Shown in pieces: positions 1 to 14,716 of a stretch of DNA of 64,000 bases. Positions within the stretch are counted from its first letter, which is position 1, and every line of letters begins with the position of its first letter. Source of the stretch: Crotophaga sulcirostris. Its lineage: Eukaryota; Chordata; Aves; Cuculiformes; Crotophagidae. The notes under the pieces were generated by a model. The model worked only from the letters and a program-made list of their open reading frames with translations. It was not told where the DNA came from and did no database searches. Made by a program: the position numbers and the translations under genes. The stretch spans positions 4,047,612 to 4,111,611 of the forward strand of contig VYZB01000016.1 of the NCBI GenBank assembly GCA_013397455.1. Reading direction: 5' to 3'.

Positions 1-3000
1 AGCGTGTACATAATAGTAATTTGAAAACTGTTGGAGGGAAACTAACTGGAGGGTTTTGTAACATTGTTTCAAACATAAAATAAATATGAAAGAAGACTGA
101 AAAACTACTTTAAAGGCGAAGGGGGAGAGGCAAAGTGAGCGTTTAGGAAAGGATGATAAGAGGCATTGTGTAGAAGAAGGTGTGGTCTTTGGGAGCTTTC
201 TGAAGATGTGCCAGGGACAGAGCTGATGTGTGTTTGTGTGTACCAGCAGGTCGTGACAGCTAAGTTGGATGTCGACATTGCATCTCCAGTGTAAGACTGT
301 ACACCCACCCATACTTTTTCACACATGCCTGGAGCATCTCTAAGACAACTATGTTGAACTTCACATTTGATATCAAGTATGGTATTTTCTGGCCGCAAAT
401 TGACCATTTGTGCTTCCTTTTTAAGTATGTAATAGCAATGATTATAACAATAATAACGGAGCATTGTGGATGCAAGTGCTGTTGGAGTTGCTGTAGGGAA
501 TAAAAGACCTCAAGATAAACACTGAAGCTTGGTCTATTTCCAGACCTTCTTTGGAGGAACAGCTAACGGAATGCAGAAATAAACTGGGAACGACCCTAAA
601 ATTATTTCAGTGGGTAACTTTAAATCCAGATATTTTGGGGGTTGGGAATTTGTTACAGGTGTTCTTTCAACCCCTTTCTGTAGTTCAGGAATGCACAGCT
701 CATAGTCTACATGCTGGATTTGCAGCCCAGTGGTTAATTCAGTCAGTTGTCTGCTGCCTTTCAAGATCTGGCCGAAATGTTTTGGTGTTTGGCCTTCTTT
801 TCTCAACCCCCACTTCTTTGATGCACAGCAGGCCAGCCTAGCTTGCAGCCAGCATGCTTTCTGCTCCAGAAAGGGCTTTGGTGAGGAGGGTAACCAAGGC
901 CAAGCTGTGTGAATTATTCCTCAGTCACGGTCTGCTCCCAGCCGCCCCCTTTCCTGGCTGCAAGGGAGCAGGCAGGGACTCAGTTGGGCACAAACCCAGG
1001 GGTGATGCTCATGTGGAATAGTCATTGTGTGCGAGTTTAGTAAAGCCAGCTTTTCTGGAAAGGGTTATGCCTTCCCCTCCAGCTGTGCACTTGCAGTCCA
1101 GCTGATTCTCTCAGGATCAGCACATTTGGCCACTTCTTCCCAGCCTGCAGACGGTGCTGCTCCTGCCGCGGTGTGGAGCTGAGCCCTGCTGCTGTAGCTG
1201 ACACAGCTCAGTGGGTTTGTTGCCGAATGCACCATCATTTCACCGGTGAGACAGAGAATAATTTCCAGACTTCACTGGTGTGGGCACTACCTCCTTAAAA
1301 TGTAGACTGGGAGAACAACTAGCAGATTCCTCCTTTTTTGCATGTTTATTTTAGGTCTTAATAGACTTAAGTATTTCAGGACTCTGTAGTAAAATAAATG
1401 CCTGAGGGAGCCTAAAATGTTCACACGTAACTAGGGCTGGCAGGAGAACAAGAATTCAGTGTCATGAAAAATTTAGCATGCTTGGCATTCATGTTGATGA
1501 GGAACTAAACACAGTTCTTCAGAGATTTTAATAAAAAAAAGAGATGGAGAATGAGTTGCTCTGCTATTAGCAGAGGGCTCATTAGCTGGGGCACTCATTT
1601 GAAAGGTGGGGGACCCAAACTTAATCCTTTGGACTGAATCAAGCAAAACATTCACGTACCTTTTCTCTGGTTACCTGCTGTCTCTCTTACATTGACCAAA
1701 AGTTGGGATATCCATCTGAGATGCCTCTCCAGTAGCACATGGGAATAAAGGTAATTCTGAGTCTCTTCCTGTGTTGAAGAGTCCACAGTTCCTTTTGGTG
1801 CATGACTGGGGGATACTCCGTAAAGAACTGCCCAACTGTATCCACTTAACCCATTTTTTTTGAATGTCTGAGTTTGCTGTCATCAAAAGAAACAGTGGCG
1901 TTACCAAAATTACGCCTCTATTTATGTTATTCCATGTACATGTCACAAAACACTGTAAATCATTTCTAAGCATATTTTAGTATACCAGTGGTTTATATTA
2001 AATGGCATAATTATTTAACTAGTGCTACATTCAACACTCCTACTTGTTCTTGTCTTGATGTTTTTTTAGTGCAAGTTGCCTTCCTTTTATACAAAATATT
2101 AACTAATTTGCAACAGAAGAAGCATCTGAAACTTTTACTTTACAGTGTGAGGGAAAATGAAAAAAGTGTCCATTAATGAGAAGGTTATATGGAAATAAAA
2201 GAACAGGGAGAGGCAAGATGGAAAACAGTAAGAGAGGTTTCCTTGGCTGTAAAGACTGGGACATCGGGAAGCCTTGTCTGTAGGAGGTCATAAATGCCAC
2301 GATGTAGGCAGCACTGCCTTGACTTTATATAGATTTTGCAGTTCTCAGAGATACATTGCCTGCTGGTTTTATAATACTCAATTCATAACCTTTGCAGGGG
2401 ATGGGAGACATGCAAGATAAAAAAGTATTCTGCAAAGCAGAAAGGAGAGGGAACATGCATTTCCGCCCCAAACTGGGATTCTGGTAGGACATGCCTGAAA
2501 CAAGAATATAATTCAGTGCACTCTGTCCAGCAACTTTACATTCAACTAGCATGAGGACCCCTCCTTCAGCAATTGGTTTTGAGAAAACTAGAAGGGTTTG
2601 GGTGGTTTTTTATAGATGACATCAATCAAGACTAATCTGAGGTAGGGATGGGAGAGGAAAAGCTGGATGTGTTTTAATCCAATAGATTCCATGAAAACAG
2701 ACTGTAACCATAAAAATGTCAAATAAAGCAGTTGTATATCACTGTTTATAATGAATTGTTTTCTGCTTTTTCTGCTAATCAGGCATTTTCATAAATGTAT
2801 TTTCCTTCCAAATGGATATATTGTTTTTCCCATGGAGCAGCTGCAGTAACATATTGTACTTGTATGTTAGGATTTTTTCTTTCAAATGGAATGATGTATG
2901 AGTCATTTATGGCTAAAACATAGTAAAACTTATTATACCATCATTCATACCACATATTTTGAAATAAACAGATCCAAAAAGACACTTGCAGTGAAAGTTG

Positions 3001-3262
3001 TATTCCTGAGAGTTTGCATGGGCTGATGAATGTTATGGGCTGATGCAGCATTTTTATTCAAAAGAAATTTGTGTATGGCTCTTAATATCACTACCTGCTC
3101 ACCTCAGCACACATAATCTTAACAACAGTGTGACAGAGGAGTTTGTATTAAACTGCATCCTGCTCTATTTGACAGAATCTGACTTTGAAATATCCTGTGA
3201 TTTGTTTCATTTCTTGTGGATGTAAAAATTCTTACCAAGAATTGACTTTGCAGGCTGTAAGC

Positions 3263-3317
3263 GCTTCAGAAAACACATAGTGAATGGTAACTGCTTCAGA
3301 AAACATGTAATGAATGA
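3263..3317. repeat. Imperfect 30-bp tandem duplication
   Basis: Two copies of a unit starting GCTTCAGAAAACA lie head to tail (3263-3292 and 3293-3317). They differ at a few positions and the second is cut short. This looks like a local duplication in intronic DNA; nothing suggests a function. Confidence 0.7.
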
Positions 3318-6300
3318 TTATTTAGACTACTAGGATACTTCGTAGATAACAAATACAAACAACACAAAGAAAAGGAAACATCTGAGATAACTGAGGAAGA
3401 GAGCTAAGACTATTTCTTTGTCTTTATCTCTTTGTGTAGATACCACGGCATTTCAAGTGTAGGAGGCTAAATCAAGTACCATGTAGTAACACCAACTGCA
3501 TCATAAAATTGCATGCATGTTAGGCATAAACATGCCAAAGTACAAAAGGAATGAAATGTGGGTAAACCCAGTTTCAATTCTGTGTTTCTCTTTTTCTCTG
3601 CACATATAAATTACTTTTTTTTTTTTTGTGGTCTGATCCTTTCAGAAAGAATGTGTTTAGCTCGTAGAGTGTTCACGCGTAATCTTTTCATTATATAGTG
3701 CTGCATTATCAAGCATCATATAAAATTAGTTACTTTGTGCTGATATGAATGTGGACAAAGTCAAGCCATTAGTCGGCTTTTTCATGGGCTGCTCTCATAA
3801 TTGGTTACATTACTTCTTTTTATAAAGGGAGCATTGTGTGAATACAAATGTAATTTTGGCCAAGAACTTGTTAAAAAGTGTGTGTCTTTTTCAGAAGGGA
3901 AAAAAAAGCAGACGAATAAGAAATTTGTTCATGTCTTTTCTTATCAGTAAGTGCTTTGGTAGATGTTTTGGCAGTAGAGATTTATGAAGGTTGATGTGAA
4001 GGAGTGGATAATCATGGAAAGCATGTGCAATAAAGGATGTGGGGAATTTCAGTTTTACAGGGCAGGACTTCCAGACTGATGCCTTTAAATGCTTTCTTGT
4101 AGTAATTGGCTTTTATCTGGCAGGTTTTACAGGTACCGAGAGGTGCATCTTGAAAATATAATGCTTCAACATTAATAATTTTTGGGGAACTCAGAGGCTT
4201 ATACAGCTTCTACTGGCAATCCCACCGTTTAGATGAAGAGCAGTTGTTTCAGAGCTTGCAAAGCACTCAGACGAGAATTTCCTTTCATCTCTTTTCAAAG
4301 AGATGGATAACCTCTGTTGGCAGATTTGGATGGCCCAGTTGGCATTTCCCTTGTCCTTGGACAAAGGCCCAAGGATTCTGGAAACAGCTTGGTAAAGAAG
4401 GTTTGTTAACCTTGGCTCCAGTCAGGCATAAACAAGTATTGTCTCTATTTTGGAATTTTCCTTATATGTATTTTGGCCCATCTTTCAGGCCTTTTCTATT
4501 TTCATTGAGATAAAACCTCCTAGAATTAACTAGTATTGTTTATTTTATTTCATTTTTTAATATTCTGAAGTGGTCATATTGGCAAAGAAATAAAGATTGC
4601 ATTATTACTGCTAGATTTTACAGCTAACATTTCATGAAAAATTATTAGAAACCCCTTTTGTTCATTAACTCATAACTTTATGAAAAGCACTTTTGGACTG
4701 AAATTTTCCATGTTTAGTCTGAGGCCAAAGGGATTTTTTTACCTTCATTCAGCATTTTCTGACCTACCTAAACTAACATGAGTGGTCTGTGTATTTTTTT
4801 AAGAAATATTAGGTCTGGGTTCTTCTGAGCTTGAATGGATAAATGACTGTATTTGAAATTCATGGCTTTAGATTCTACATATATATAAAGCACAATGCAG
4901 TCCTGCCCAGTGTAAACACAGATAAAATGTTATGAAATTAAAAGCTATTCAGTAGAGTGTTTATGTAACTATTCAAAATACATTCTATTTTAGATCGCAG
5001 TACTTTGTTACAGTGGAAGACAGTGACTAAAAATGTGCAACTTTATAATGCTTTACAAATACTGTATAAATTTTCTCACCAGTTAAAACATTATTGTTTA
5101 TCTATTCAGGCAAAAATAAGGGACTCCATGGATGTGGGGTTTTTGTTTAATGCTGAATTTCCTGAACACCTAAATAAAGATTCCAGCTTTCTCAGAGTTC
5201 TCAGTACCCAACCGTTTTTATTGTTCTCAGTTTTCTAAATCATCCCTCAACAAGACCAGGCTTTGTCAAAAATCTCGCCCTAAAATACCACCTCTGGCCC
5301 ATTTCATCCCTGCTGCCTTAGTGGCTTTGGTGTAGTGAGCTAACTTTGGTGGTCATGCGGCGGGTTTTCATTTAAGCTTTCCAGCTTCCTGCCTGTGGTG
5401 GTCTATTTTGTTTCTAAGGTAGAAACATTTTCTCCACATGGGCAAAGCTGATAAGTTCTGTTCCAGCAGAGAAATAAATTACATACTAGACGTAATGAGA
5501 CATCAATGTCCAGTAAATGTCCTGTTGCTTACAAGAGTGGTACTGCGTGAGACAACAGTCGATAATTTGCTGGTAATTCTCTTAATTCTTCCCCAAAATT
5601 CCTTTGTTAGGGAGTTACATTTAGCATAGCAGAAAAAAAAGCCTCAACAAGGTTCTAAACTTGAAAGTACACCAGTAAAAGAAGGGCTTTTGAAAATGGA
5701 GCAATGAAGAACTTATAGAAATACCTGCTCAGTTGTGTTACCTTCAGGCATGTGAACCCTGTGAAGTTCAAAACTTCTTCACTGGTTAGACAGCTTTGAT
5801 GTTTCGTTAGCAGGACTGCGCTCTCCTTTCTTGTTGCTAAACTGTGTGTGCATTGTGTGATTATTATTTCCATGGGAAGTTTTATTGGTTTACTTTATTA
5901 AATTGGGAAAATGAAGGGCGTAGTGGCATGATGTTTTATTTCAAATGTAAGGCTCTGGCTGTAGCGCTGCTCGTTCTGGTGACTCCCTGACAGCGTGCTG
6001 GTCCTTGCAGGGCCATGCTGGGAGGCACAGGGAGCTCACATCGGGGTGTGTGCCAGTCCCTGGGGCAGCTTCCCATCAGGATCTGGTGAAGATGGTAACA
6101 GTCATTGCATCCTTCCTCATTCTCCTCCTCCATCGGTATGATTTTTTTTTAAAATAGCTAATGGTCCAAGAAATGCAGCTAACAGGGATATAAATAACAG
6201 CACTAAAAGAAGTGATTAGTTGGAATATTGAGAACTAAGATGTTGGTTTTGTAGATTAGCTTTATGGAACACTTTTCCAGTAGTTTGTTACTCTTTGTTA

Positions 6301-7151
6301 GTTTCTATCAAAATCTCTTTAAATTGCCATGTTCCCTTCTAAGAAAACAAGTCATATTAAGTGGTCTACAAGCATAGATAATCCAATGTCATTAAGAGCT
6401 TCTCTGGATGCTTTGTTTATAAGGGACTGCAAGGCAATGGCCTCACTGGCTACAAAAGTAGGCAAAACTGGCATCCCTGCCAATGCTTTGACTTCTTTTC
6501 TCACGTAGGGCCCAGTAGAATTAAGAAAATCAAATTTAGTTATTTAGTATTTATTTTGTTTCCTCTTTAGACTACTTCTGTCTGGGGTGGGAGAACTGAA
6601 GGTGGGAAATTACCTGATTCTGAAAACTGAATTTGTGGCTCATTTTCAGAGATTTATTTTCTCTTTGACAGGCGTTTCCCCCACTCCCTTCCAAAAAAAC
6701 CCCAATACATTGTACTCTTCAAGATGCATTTCCTAAAGAAGACTTTTCTGCTCCCCACCAGTTTAGCCCAAAACTATGCTGAAAATACAAAGTACATAGG
6801 CTGACGACAAGTCGTACTGGAAGAATGATAAACCAGATGTGACATGACTCAATCCATTTCACTTCTAATAATAAAAAGTCACAGATATGAAGAATAAAGA
6901 AGTGTTTCTTCAAAGGTTTCTTTTTTAGACGATTACTTTTTATGAATTGCCGGCTGAAAGAATTATCAGCATCCAGAAAATTAGTCTTTTACAAAGGTCA
7001 GGATTGAGAGTGGAAACTTGGTAAACTCTTCAGCCTCATGGCTGAGTGAGTATAAGACACACAGAGACTGAGAGCAGCTGTCCTCCGTACACCAATTATA
7101 ATATATGCCAGCAGCTCCAGTTTTGATGCCTGATTCCATTTCTGAAAATAC

Positions 7152-7165
7152 AAAAAAAAAAAAAA
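7152..7165. repeat. Poly-A homopolymer run
   Basis: An uninterrupted run of 14 A residues followed by further A-rich sequence. No LINE or SINE body is recognisable next to it, so it is listed as simple sequence and not as a retrotransposon tail. Confidence 0.8.
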
Positions 7166-7507
7166 CACTAAAAAAATAATTTGTTGGGATTTTTTTCCTG
7201 GTTTTTACTTGTGTCTGTGGTGGGTTTGTATTTTGGGTTTTTTAACATGAAAATCTTGGCAGGTTTTTGAGAAGGACTAGGTTCTGTCTACAGCACTTAG
7301 TGATGCCAACTTGGTTGTTTCACATGTGAATTGATGAATAGGGAGTAGAGAGACTGCCTGAACATCCCCTACTGCAAGAGACCTCTCTTGCTCTCTCCCT
7401 CCCCCATGGAGTGGTCAGTGAAGCAGTAAGCCCAGGTGGACAAGCACGGCAGCACGGGGCTGACTGAGGCAGGTGGTGTTACCCACAAACCGGTGCCTTT
7501 TGCATTG

Positions 7508-7556
7508 CGTGAGTGCAGAGCTGTGTCTACGTGCCGACGCGTGGAGAGACCGCGCG
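7508..7556. other. Small CpG cluster in AT-rich intron
   Basis: Eight CpG dinucleotides fall within about 50 bp, including GACGCGTGG and ACCGCGCGCC. The surrounding 7380-7860 is also more GC-rich than the flanking intron. CpG is otherwise scarce in the window. It is far too small to be called a CpG island by usual criteria, and no promoter motif or exon was identified. Confidence 0.5.
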
Positions 7557-8499
7557 CCTCTGCACATACCCTGTCACTTGGCTGGGTTTGAGTAGGCACC
7601 AGCTCAGTGGCTGTGATAGGAAGGGGCCAAGTCTGTGTCCATAAGGGTCCAGCTGGGGACCCCTGGAGATCCCCTGCTTGCATAGTCCAAGCACTGCATG
7701 CAATTGAAGACCCCCTGGATGGGATGCTTCAACTGCCTGCGTGCTTGCTGCCAGGGCTTACAAGTTGGTTGCAAGTGGTAGTGGCTTGGCCAAAACTGTG
7801 AGCATATGACTTGTACAGCAAAGTCAGTGGCTGAGCTGGTGTCTCCCTGGCCTGGCTGCAAGGCTGTCATCACACGACAGAGGAGCTTGAATCCCAGCAG
7901 ATGCTCTAAATGGAGAAGCGACATTTTTGTGTGAGAACTTCTAAGTCTCAAGTGAGATATGAGTTAATCGAAACATTTTGCAATCTGGTGTTGATTTCGT
8001 CAGTTTGCTTCTGTCCAAAAACACATGTCCCTCAAGAAAAATAATAATTTTAAAAAAATGGGCATTTTTTTCCTAAAAATAGAGACCTATCTCTTAAAAT
8101 GATTTTCAGAGTGGAATGAAGATTTTCATTCTCCTAGAACTAGCTCTCTGTTCATCTTCCAACATCATACATGCCCACTTTTGACTAATGTTGAGGGAAA
8201 TAAAGTGGAAAGTTCAGTTGAGTTGAGCAGAATAGCTCCTAAAAATAAAACGTGGTTGCTAGAGATGCTTGAATCTTTAGTTCAGCTCATGAACTTTTTA
8301 CCTAGCTGAGTGGGCCTTTGGTCTACACCCGGCTCTTATGTTTTAAGGTAATTCCTTTTGAAAATAATAATAACAAAAAATAAAAAAAGTTAGTGAGAGC
8401 AATGCATTTGAGTTAGGATAATCTGTCAGTTAAAGCTGAGATTGTGCAGTTTCTTTACAGACAAAACTCCGTTTAAAGCGAAGATGAGCGGTGCCTGAA

Positions 8500-8600
8500 C
8501 TCAGGATTGAAGAAGGAGCCGTTGTGATCGTGCAGTCTGACCCCTTTAAGAACAGGGCACTCCTTTTCATTTAGCAATCTGCTGAGCAGCAGCTGTTAAA
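8500..8600 (+). repeat. Possible ancient CR1/L3-like LINE fragment
   Basis: The segment around GTGATCGTGCAGTCTGACCC resembles, from memory, the 'TGATCATGTAGTCTGACCT' part of old CR1-type repeats of reptiles and birds, followed by a decayed match to the 'AACACAGGCCA' part. The similarity is short and degenerate. It could be chance; a RepeatMasker search would decide. Confidence 0.35.
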
Positions 8601-11600
8601 TTTCTGAAACCACCAAAATGCCTCGAAACACAAAGTGTTTGCTTCAGAAATGAGTGTCAGTTCTAATGCAAAACCATTTTTCTTAAGAATTCTTTCTCTT
8701 TTTCAGAAGACAATTACAAGCTTTATATTACAGGCTGTGATTACTATGCTACGCTTCCAAGAAAAAAAACAAACTACCAAATTACAATATTTCAGGCCAG
8801 CATTTCTCTTGCTTTCTAATGGATTACTTTTGTTTTCAAATCAATGTCCTCTGATTATAGTCTTGTGAAGTTTCAGCTTTCACAGTCTACAGAAGCATTT
8901 GCAACTTTGAGAGCTTAAAACACATGTCAAGATAATGCACCTGTTTTGTTTAGAAGTAATAACTTTTCAAGGAAGTCTAGAAAAGGTAGATGCCATTTGT
9001 ATTTAAGATTTGCATCTAAGATACAGTCACAGTTCATCAGCACTCAGAGGGATCTGAAACTTGGAAAATGCACTTCCCAATTCAGGGGTAAAAAGGTCAT
9101 TACCCATTATGTGTACAAACAAAGTAAAACAACACAATGAAATGGCAAACCCACAGTAGATTGCAAGCATTGATTTTATGCATTTGAAAGCATTTGTTTT
9201 TAAAAGAATTCTTGGCACATAGTTCTCCCGAAGTTTATTTTAACTATGTATGGATTCATACATTCTTCTTTATATATGCATATAGGTGCATGCTTCTATG
9301 TTTGAAAAACTGTCTATGCGTATATTTCCTTGGGGAGATAGTCATAGTAGCTACAATGTTTGACTCTGGTATAAGTAGATAAAAAGAACTATTTTGGTAA
9401 TAAATAATCATTCTTTGTGTGCTATGTTACAATACTTTTCAGTAGTTCTATTTGCATGTAGAGTTTTAATTAAGAGATAACTGTCACTGCAGGTTGACTG
9501 CAGAAGGCTGCAGTATCCAGCAGAGAGATAAATGTTGATGCCAAGTCATACAGGTTGGAGAGCATACAGGGAGTCCATAATAAAAAAAATTTACAATTAA
9601 AACTCACATATTACTAACTTACTGTTTTATGTGCAGAGATTAAGAGGTCCAAAATTTGATTGCTTAGGGTTGTATATACCAGGTGTGGGGTTGGGGGCTT
9701 TGGGGCAACTTTTTTGGGTCAATCTACGTGTGATACATTGGAAACTGAAACTTTGGGGTGTGATCAGTGAACTTACTAGAAGAGTATAGGTGCCCTATTT
9801 AACAAGAGTGTGTTACAGCTTTCAGCACACTAGGAAGTCCTGGAACAGATTGCAAAAATTCATCTCAGCTTGATTCAGAAAGGCTATAAGTGTCCTTCTG
9901 CTTGTTTGAAAGTGTTTCGGTTTCTAATTAATTTAGCCAGAAGACACGTTATTTCTGACCTTCACAAACCACTGCCTGTCTTATCCCAGTTTTAAAAGAG
10001 CCTATTAACTATTTTATTAAAAAAAAAAATAAAAAATCAACAAATCTACCTTTTCCTGTTGTGAGGAGCAAAGTACAAAATAGGCATATATAACTACTGT
10101 TAGTGAGCCATTATATGTATAACATATTTTTCCACAGTATGTGGTAAGTTTTGGGGTTTATTTGACATAATATTGCCATTTAAAATAACATGAAATCTTC
10201 ATTTCCGTGAAGTCACCAGCAAAAATCCCATTAATTTAAGTAAAGAAAGGAGATATCTACCTTGTAATTTGTAATTTAATAGCATTTTTTCACTGACATT
10301 GAAGTTGGTAAGTACTCTTTACCAGTAACTTCAAAATAAGTCTCTCTCCCTGTCTTTGAGATGCAGATAGAGGAATTTTTTTCTTCAGTGTCAGTGACAG
10401 GGGCTGCCAAGACAGTGAAAGGAAAAATGCACTGTTCTGCCATAGCTAAAGAGCGTAAACAGAGCTGTCTACTCTTGTATTGCCTTGCAGCCATCAGAAG
10501 CTGTATGTAAAAGCTAGGTGTAGGATTTATGCATCCTGATTGAGATAAAAATAATGGCCCTTCAAATTTTTATAGTGAAATTATTTTTGCAAAGTACATA
10601 ACTCGCAGTACAACTTATGCAATGTGAATTGATAATGCCAGGTTTTGAGAGCTACTCTAGATGTGTGAAGAAAAGTTCAGCATTAAAGAAATTCATGAAA
10701 CAACAGAAACTTTCCTGAAATAAAACATGATCTTAAGACTGTTTAGATTTATAATTTCAAAAGAAAATAAACAAGGTTTTTTCTTTGTTGCTGGTGTCAT
10801 ATTGCCAGCAAAATGTCTCTGTTTTAAGAGCTTGAATCTGTTGGAAGCTTTCAGAAGTGCACGTATTTTAGGGCTCTGCAGAGACTTTCTGGGTCATCTA
10901 TTTCAGCGTGCCCACCCTGCAACAGCAGGAGATCGTTACTGCTCCTTCTCTTCCATCCTACATTTCTCCTAAATTCCATGTTCCAAAAGTGTCCAATACT
11001 ATTTTCTTTAAAATACATCTAGTGAAGATGCAGCATGTAATTCATCTGCACACCCATTGGTGTTGAAGCAAAGTGCTTCTTTAGCATGTGATGATAGATG
11101 AAAGATGAAAGCTGAGCAGTTGTTGGATTTGTTCTTCATAATACAATATAAATAAGCTTAAGTGCTGCTAATGGCTTTTGTTTAAGGGAAAGGGTGTAGG
11201 CGACCTGTACACAACCATAAGCTGTGGGTTGTGACTGGGAGGAAGCATCCGGAGGCTCTGGGGCTGAAGGCACAACTCTGCCCTCTGCTCCCCCAACCCT
11301 TCCTGTGCGCTTCGGTAACCCCACCGCACTTGCCTGCTCTCACACCCGCGGTGTTAAGCAGCAGCAATTGCCAGAGGCTCAGCTTTGGACTTACTTGAAC
11401 CTTACTATAGGAAGTCCCACACATCCGTATGCCTTCCATTACTACCAGTCCATTCACAACAGTCTTCCCCATTGTTTATTTACTATCTTTTTGTGGGTTG
11501 CACTTATCAGACTTATCTCTTTCAGCTTTTCCATATGTGACATCAGTTGTGCTTCTAACTTTTATTTTATACTGTCTTTTAGATCAGTGCTGATCTTTGC

Positions 11601-14420
11601 ACAGAACAGTACAATTTTTTAAATGTAATTACCTTGTACACATGTATTAAATGTATCCAGTATTAGCTCAGATATATTTCTTTGTTAATGTTCTTCTTTC
11701 AACAAGTTTTCTTTGGGTTTTACTTTCTTTGGGGACTCATACTATTTCCTTAGCAAATCTGTTCACATCTTCACATATTTCTATGTTGAGTCTGTTCCTG
11801 CTGCAGTTGTCCTATATTTACTGCAAATCTTTTTTGCATTTTCATGTGAGATAATTTTTTCAGAAGTACATAAAGATAACTTTGATTATGAAAATGCTAA
11901 CAAAGTGTGTTTATCCTCATGACTAACCTAAAAGATGAGATTTAAGTGCTTCTAAGCCCAATATGCTTTCTCATGAAAAAATAGCTTACTATCATATATC
12001 AGAGTCACGTAGTAAAACCAAGAAATTTGTTTTTTTTAAGGTACGGGCAAGAAAGTCAAAGCAGAACAAGAGAAATTTTTGCTAGGTGTATACCAAAAGA
12101 AGCAGGATGGGATGCAGGGGCGAATCAATACTTGTGTTTTTGTGGTTTTCTTTAGAATGAAATACTCTTTGCATCATTGTGTGCCTCCAAGCTGTATGGA
12201 AAAAATGTTATAATCAATATAATTCACTTTTGTAATACTTAATGATTTTTGTGATTTATAAATGTGTTTGTTAAGACTACAATAAGAGACATTACAAAAT
12301 ATAATACCTTTAAATGCGTTTCATTCCATGTAAAAAAAAAATAAGGAGAATAATATACACATCATTTACAATCTCTCTTGCTGGTATGTTAAGTATTTTT
12401 TTTTCTTAACATGCAGCTTATTCTATAAATGGCAGTATAGATTGCTATCTGTCTTTTCACTTGGAATCAAAGAGGAGCTCACTGCAGAGATCTGCCAGTG
12501 CTGGATGAAGTTGTACAGAAATACATGTCCCAGCTGGTTGGCTTAGGATTCTTGTGAAGAATTAGATAATATTATAACCAGCTCCCTTTTCTCTCCAGAC
12601 AGTGTAACTTCATGACAAGAAAAACCTGCCTACTAGAATTAGGTTTATTTGTAAAAATCAGATCACCAAAGCTCCATAATTTCCTGGTGGTATCACAGCC
12701 CTGATCACCTGATTTTTGCAGTAGCAGAGCTCTGTCCCCACTGACTGTAGTAGGGGGAGCTTTGCAAATAGCCCCACGCTCCAGCCCGCAGCTGGCACAC
12801 GGGGGTTTCTGAGCTGAGAAACTCAGCAAGCTGGAGCAGCCAAGTGATGCTCTAAGTGGCTACTCATCAGTGAAGTGCAGTGTCAACTTGCCACGTAGCA
12901 TTGAGACAATTAATAAATGTGGATAAATGAGGGAATTCACAAAATAATTAAGAGACTTTGGACATGACACATTTTCAGGCAACAGGATATTTTGTATGAT
13001 TACAGTTTGTGTAATCAAGACCTTGTTGTGTTTGAAAGTTAATGAGTGTAAATTGAGAAGGAGAGAGGAAGCATAATGAGAACAGTGTTGTGCACAAGTT
13101 CCATAGGTATTAGTAAGATGCTGATTTGCTTCAGACAGTATACATCTGGAACGTATTACTGTAGCTTTCCTCTCTTGTCAGGGAAGTCCAAAGCAAGTAA
13201 GGGAGATTGTTCCAAGCTAAAAAAAAAAAAACCCATAGAACTAATTCGTATCTGCCAAGAAACCCCAAGCCAACCAACAAAAAAAAAAACCACAACCCCC
13301 CTACTCCTTTAACTATTATTGGAATTATTAAAAAAAATAAATATAATAGCTGTCTAAACAGGTTTTGGTACATCATAAATAATTCATTAAATACTCTATC
13401 AAAAATAACCACAAATCCATGTTACCGAAGCAAGCAATATAAAAAATCAAGGTGTTGCAAGAAAATCTAATGGCACCTTAAAGCTGAAAATGTGCCCAAT
13501 CTCTACTTCCAGATTCGCAGGTTGAGCCTTGTAAGATGTTGTTCCCCCATCCTTGTTTCCCTGGCTATAAACCTTGAGTTTCACAAGTTTCAAAGTTACT
13601 TGAGTACTAGTAAGTGCTCACTTTCCTCCAACAACAATACTAGAGTTTTAAAATTGGTAGTAGTATTGTGCTGTTCACTACAAGTTTGAGAAGAGGTAAA
13701 TGACATGTGAACAAAGTGAGAAAACAATTTGTGGTCAGACTGTCACAGGGTTCTTTCCAGGAAAACCGACTGGTTAGGATTTAGCAACATGGTTTAGAGA
13801 TCTTTAAGATACTATGTGATGGATTAAAGGGAATATGAAAGCCAAAAAATAATTAAAAGTTAACATGATGCCAGCAGTGTACAAAGAAGATAGAGGGAAG
13901 GTAACTCAAGCTATTGGTGCAAATATGATTTATTGCATTAAACTTAAATAAAACATTGAGAGGTGCTGCACCTCTCCAATGTAACTGTACTACTGAGCAG
14001 CATAAAACCAAATCTTTACATGATGAAAAAAACCCCTCTTTTCCTTTACTTTAAATTTCATAGTTATGAATGGTATCCATACAGGTTAGTCTTATTTTTT
14101 TTTAACATAGAGTATGTTATACAACTACTTCATTTTTTTGTACAATTCCCTACCTGTAACGTAGTACTTCATTCAAAATTAGTCCAGCATTCTTATTCTC
14201 ACAGAGCGAGATCTGTGCTGACCGAATATTATAAAGAACTGATATATTCACAGAGTAAATGAGGTGACTCTTTCTCTGCTGCTTACTGGGTTTAATTACA
14301 GTTTTGTTAGAGGACTAAATGTATTGTTAAAACATCCTAAATTTTTATTTAAATCTATCTTCCTTCATGACATCTTTATGATACTTTCAAGATGTAGAAA
14401 TGGGATGTAGTCATTCTGTA

Positions 14421-14426
14421 TGCATG
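14421..14426 (+). promoter_or_regulatory. UGCAUG motif, distal, upstream of exon A
   Basis: TGCATG on the transcribed strand, 448 nt before exon A. UGCAUG is the known Rbfox-family binding element; sites upstream of an exon are generally associated with skipping. The hexamer recurs roughly every few kilobases in this window, so this single site means little by itself. Confidence 0.25.
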
Positions 14427-14716
14427 TTTTAAAACAACTTGTGCAGATGGACTCATGTTTGACAGGTGAAACATTTTAATAAGTTTTAAATAGTGTATGT
14501 ATCTGAGAAACACTGCTAAAAACTTGAATTCCTGTCAGAAGAACTCATGTAGAAACTTTTATTCTGCAAAATGGTTGTAAATCAAATATTTCATTTCAGT
14601 TGGCAACTGTTCCTCTGTCATTCTGTGTTGCATCATACTGGAATTTCAGTAGTGATAGACAGTCCATCGAAATAGCAAGTCATGGTATTGTGATGTGTTG
14701 CCTAAAGCACTTAAAT

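Noticed and set aside
10850..10980. Possible further ancient CR1-like fragment (GGGTCATCTATTTCAGC)
   Set aside because: Only one short word resembles a repeat consensus; too weak to list as a feature.
11224..11622. 132-codon ORF on the + strand
   Set aside because: Its composition shifts from Ser/Pro to Phe/Ile-rich as the DNA changes from GC- to T-rich; no family is recognised and antisense frames overlap it.
13207..13470. 87-codon Lys/Asn/Thr-rich ORF
   Set aside because: Produced by A-runs and A-rich low-complexity sequence.
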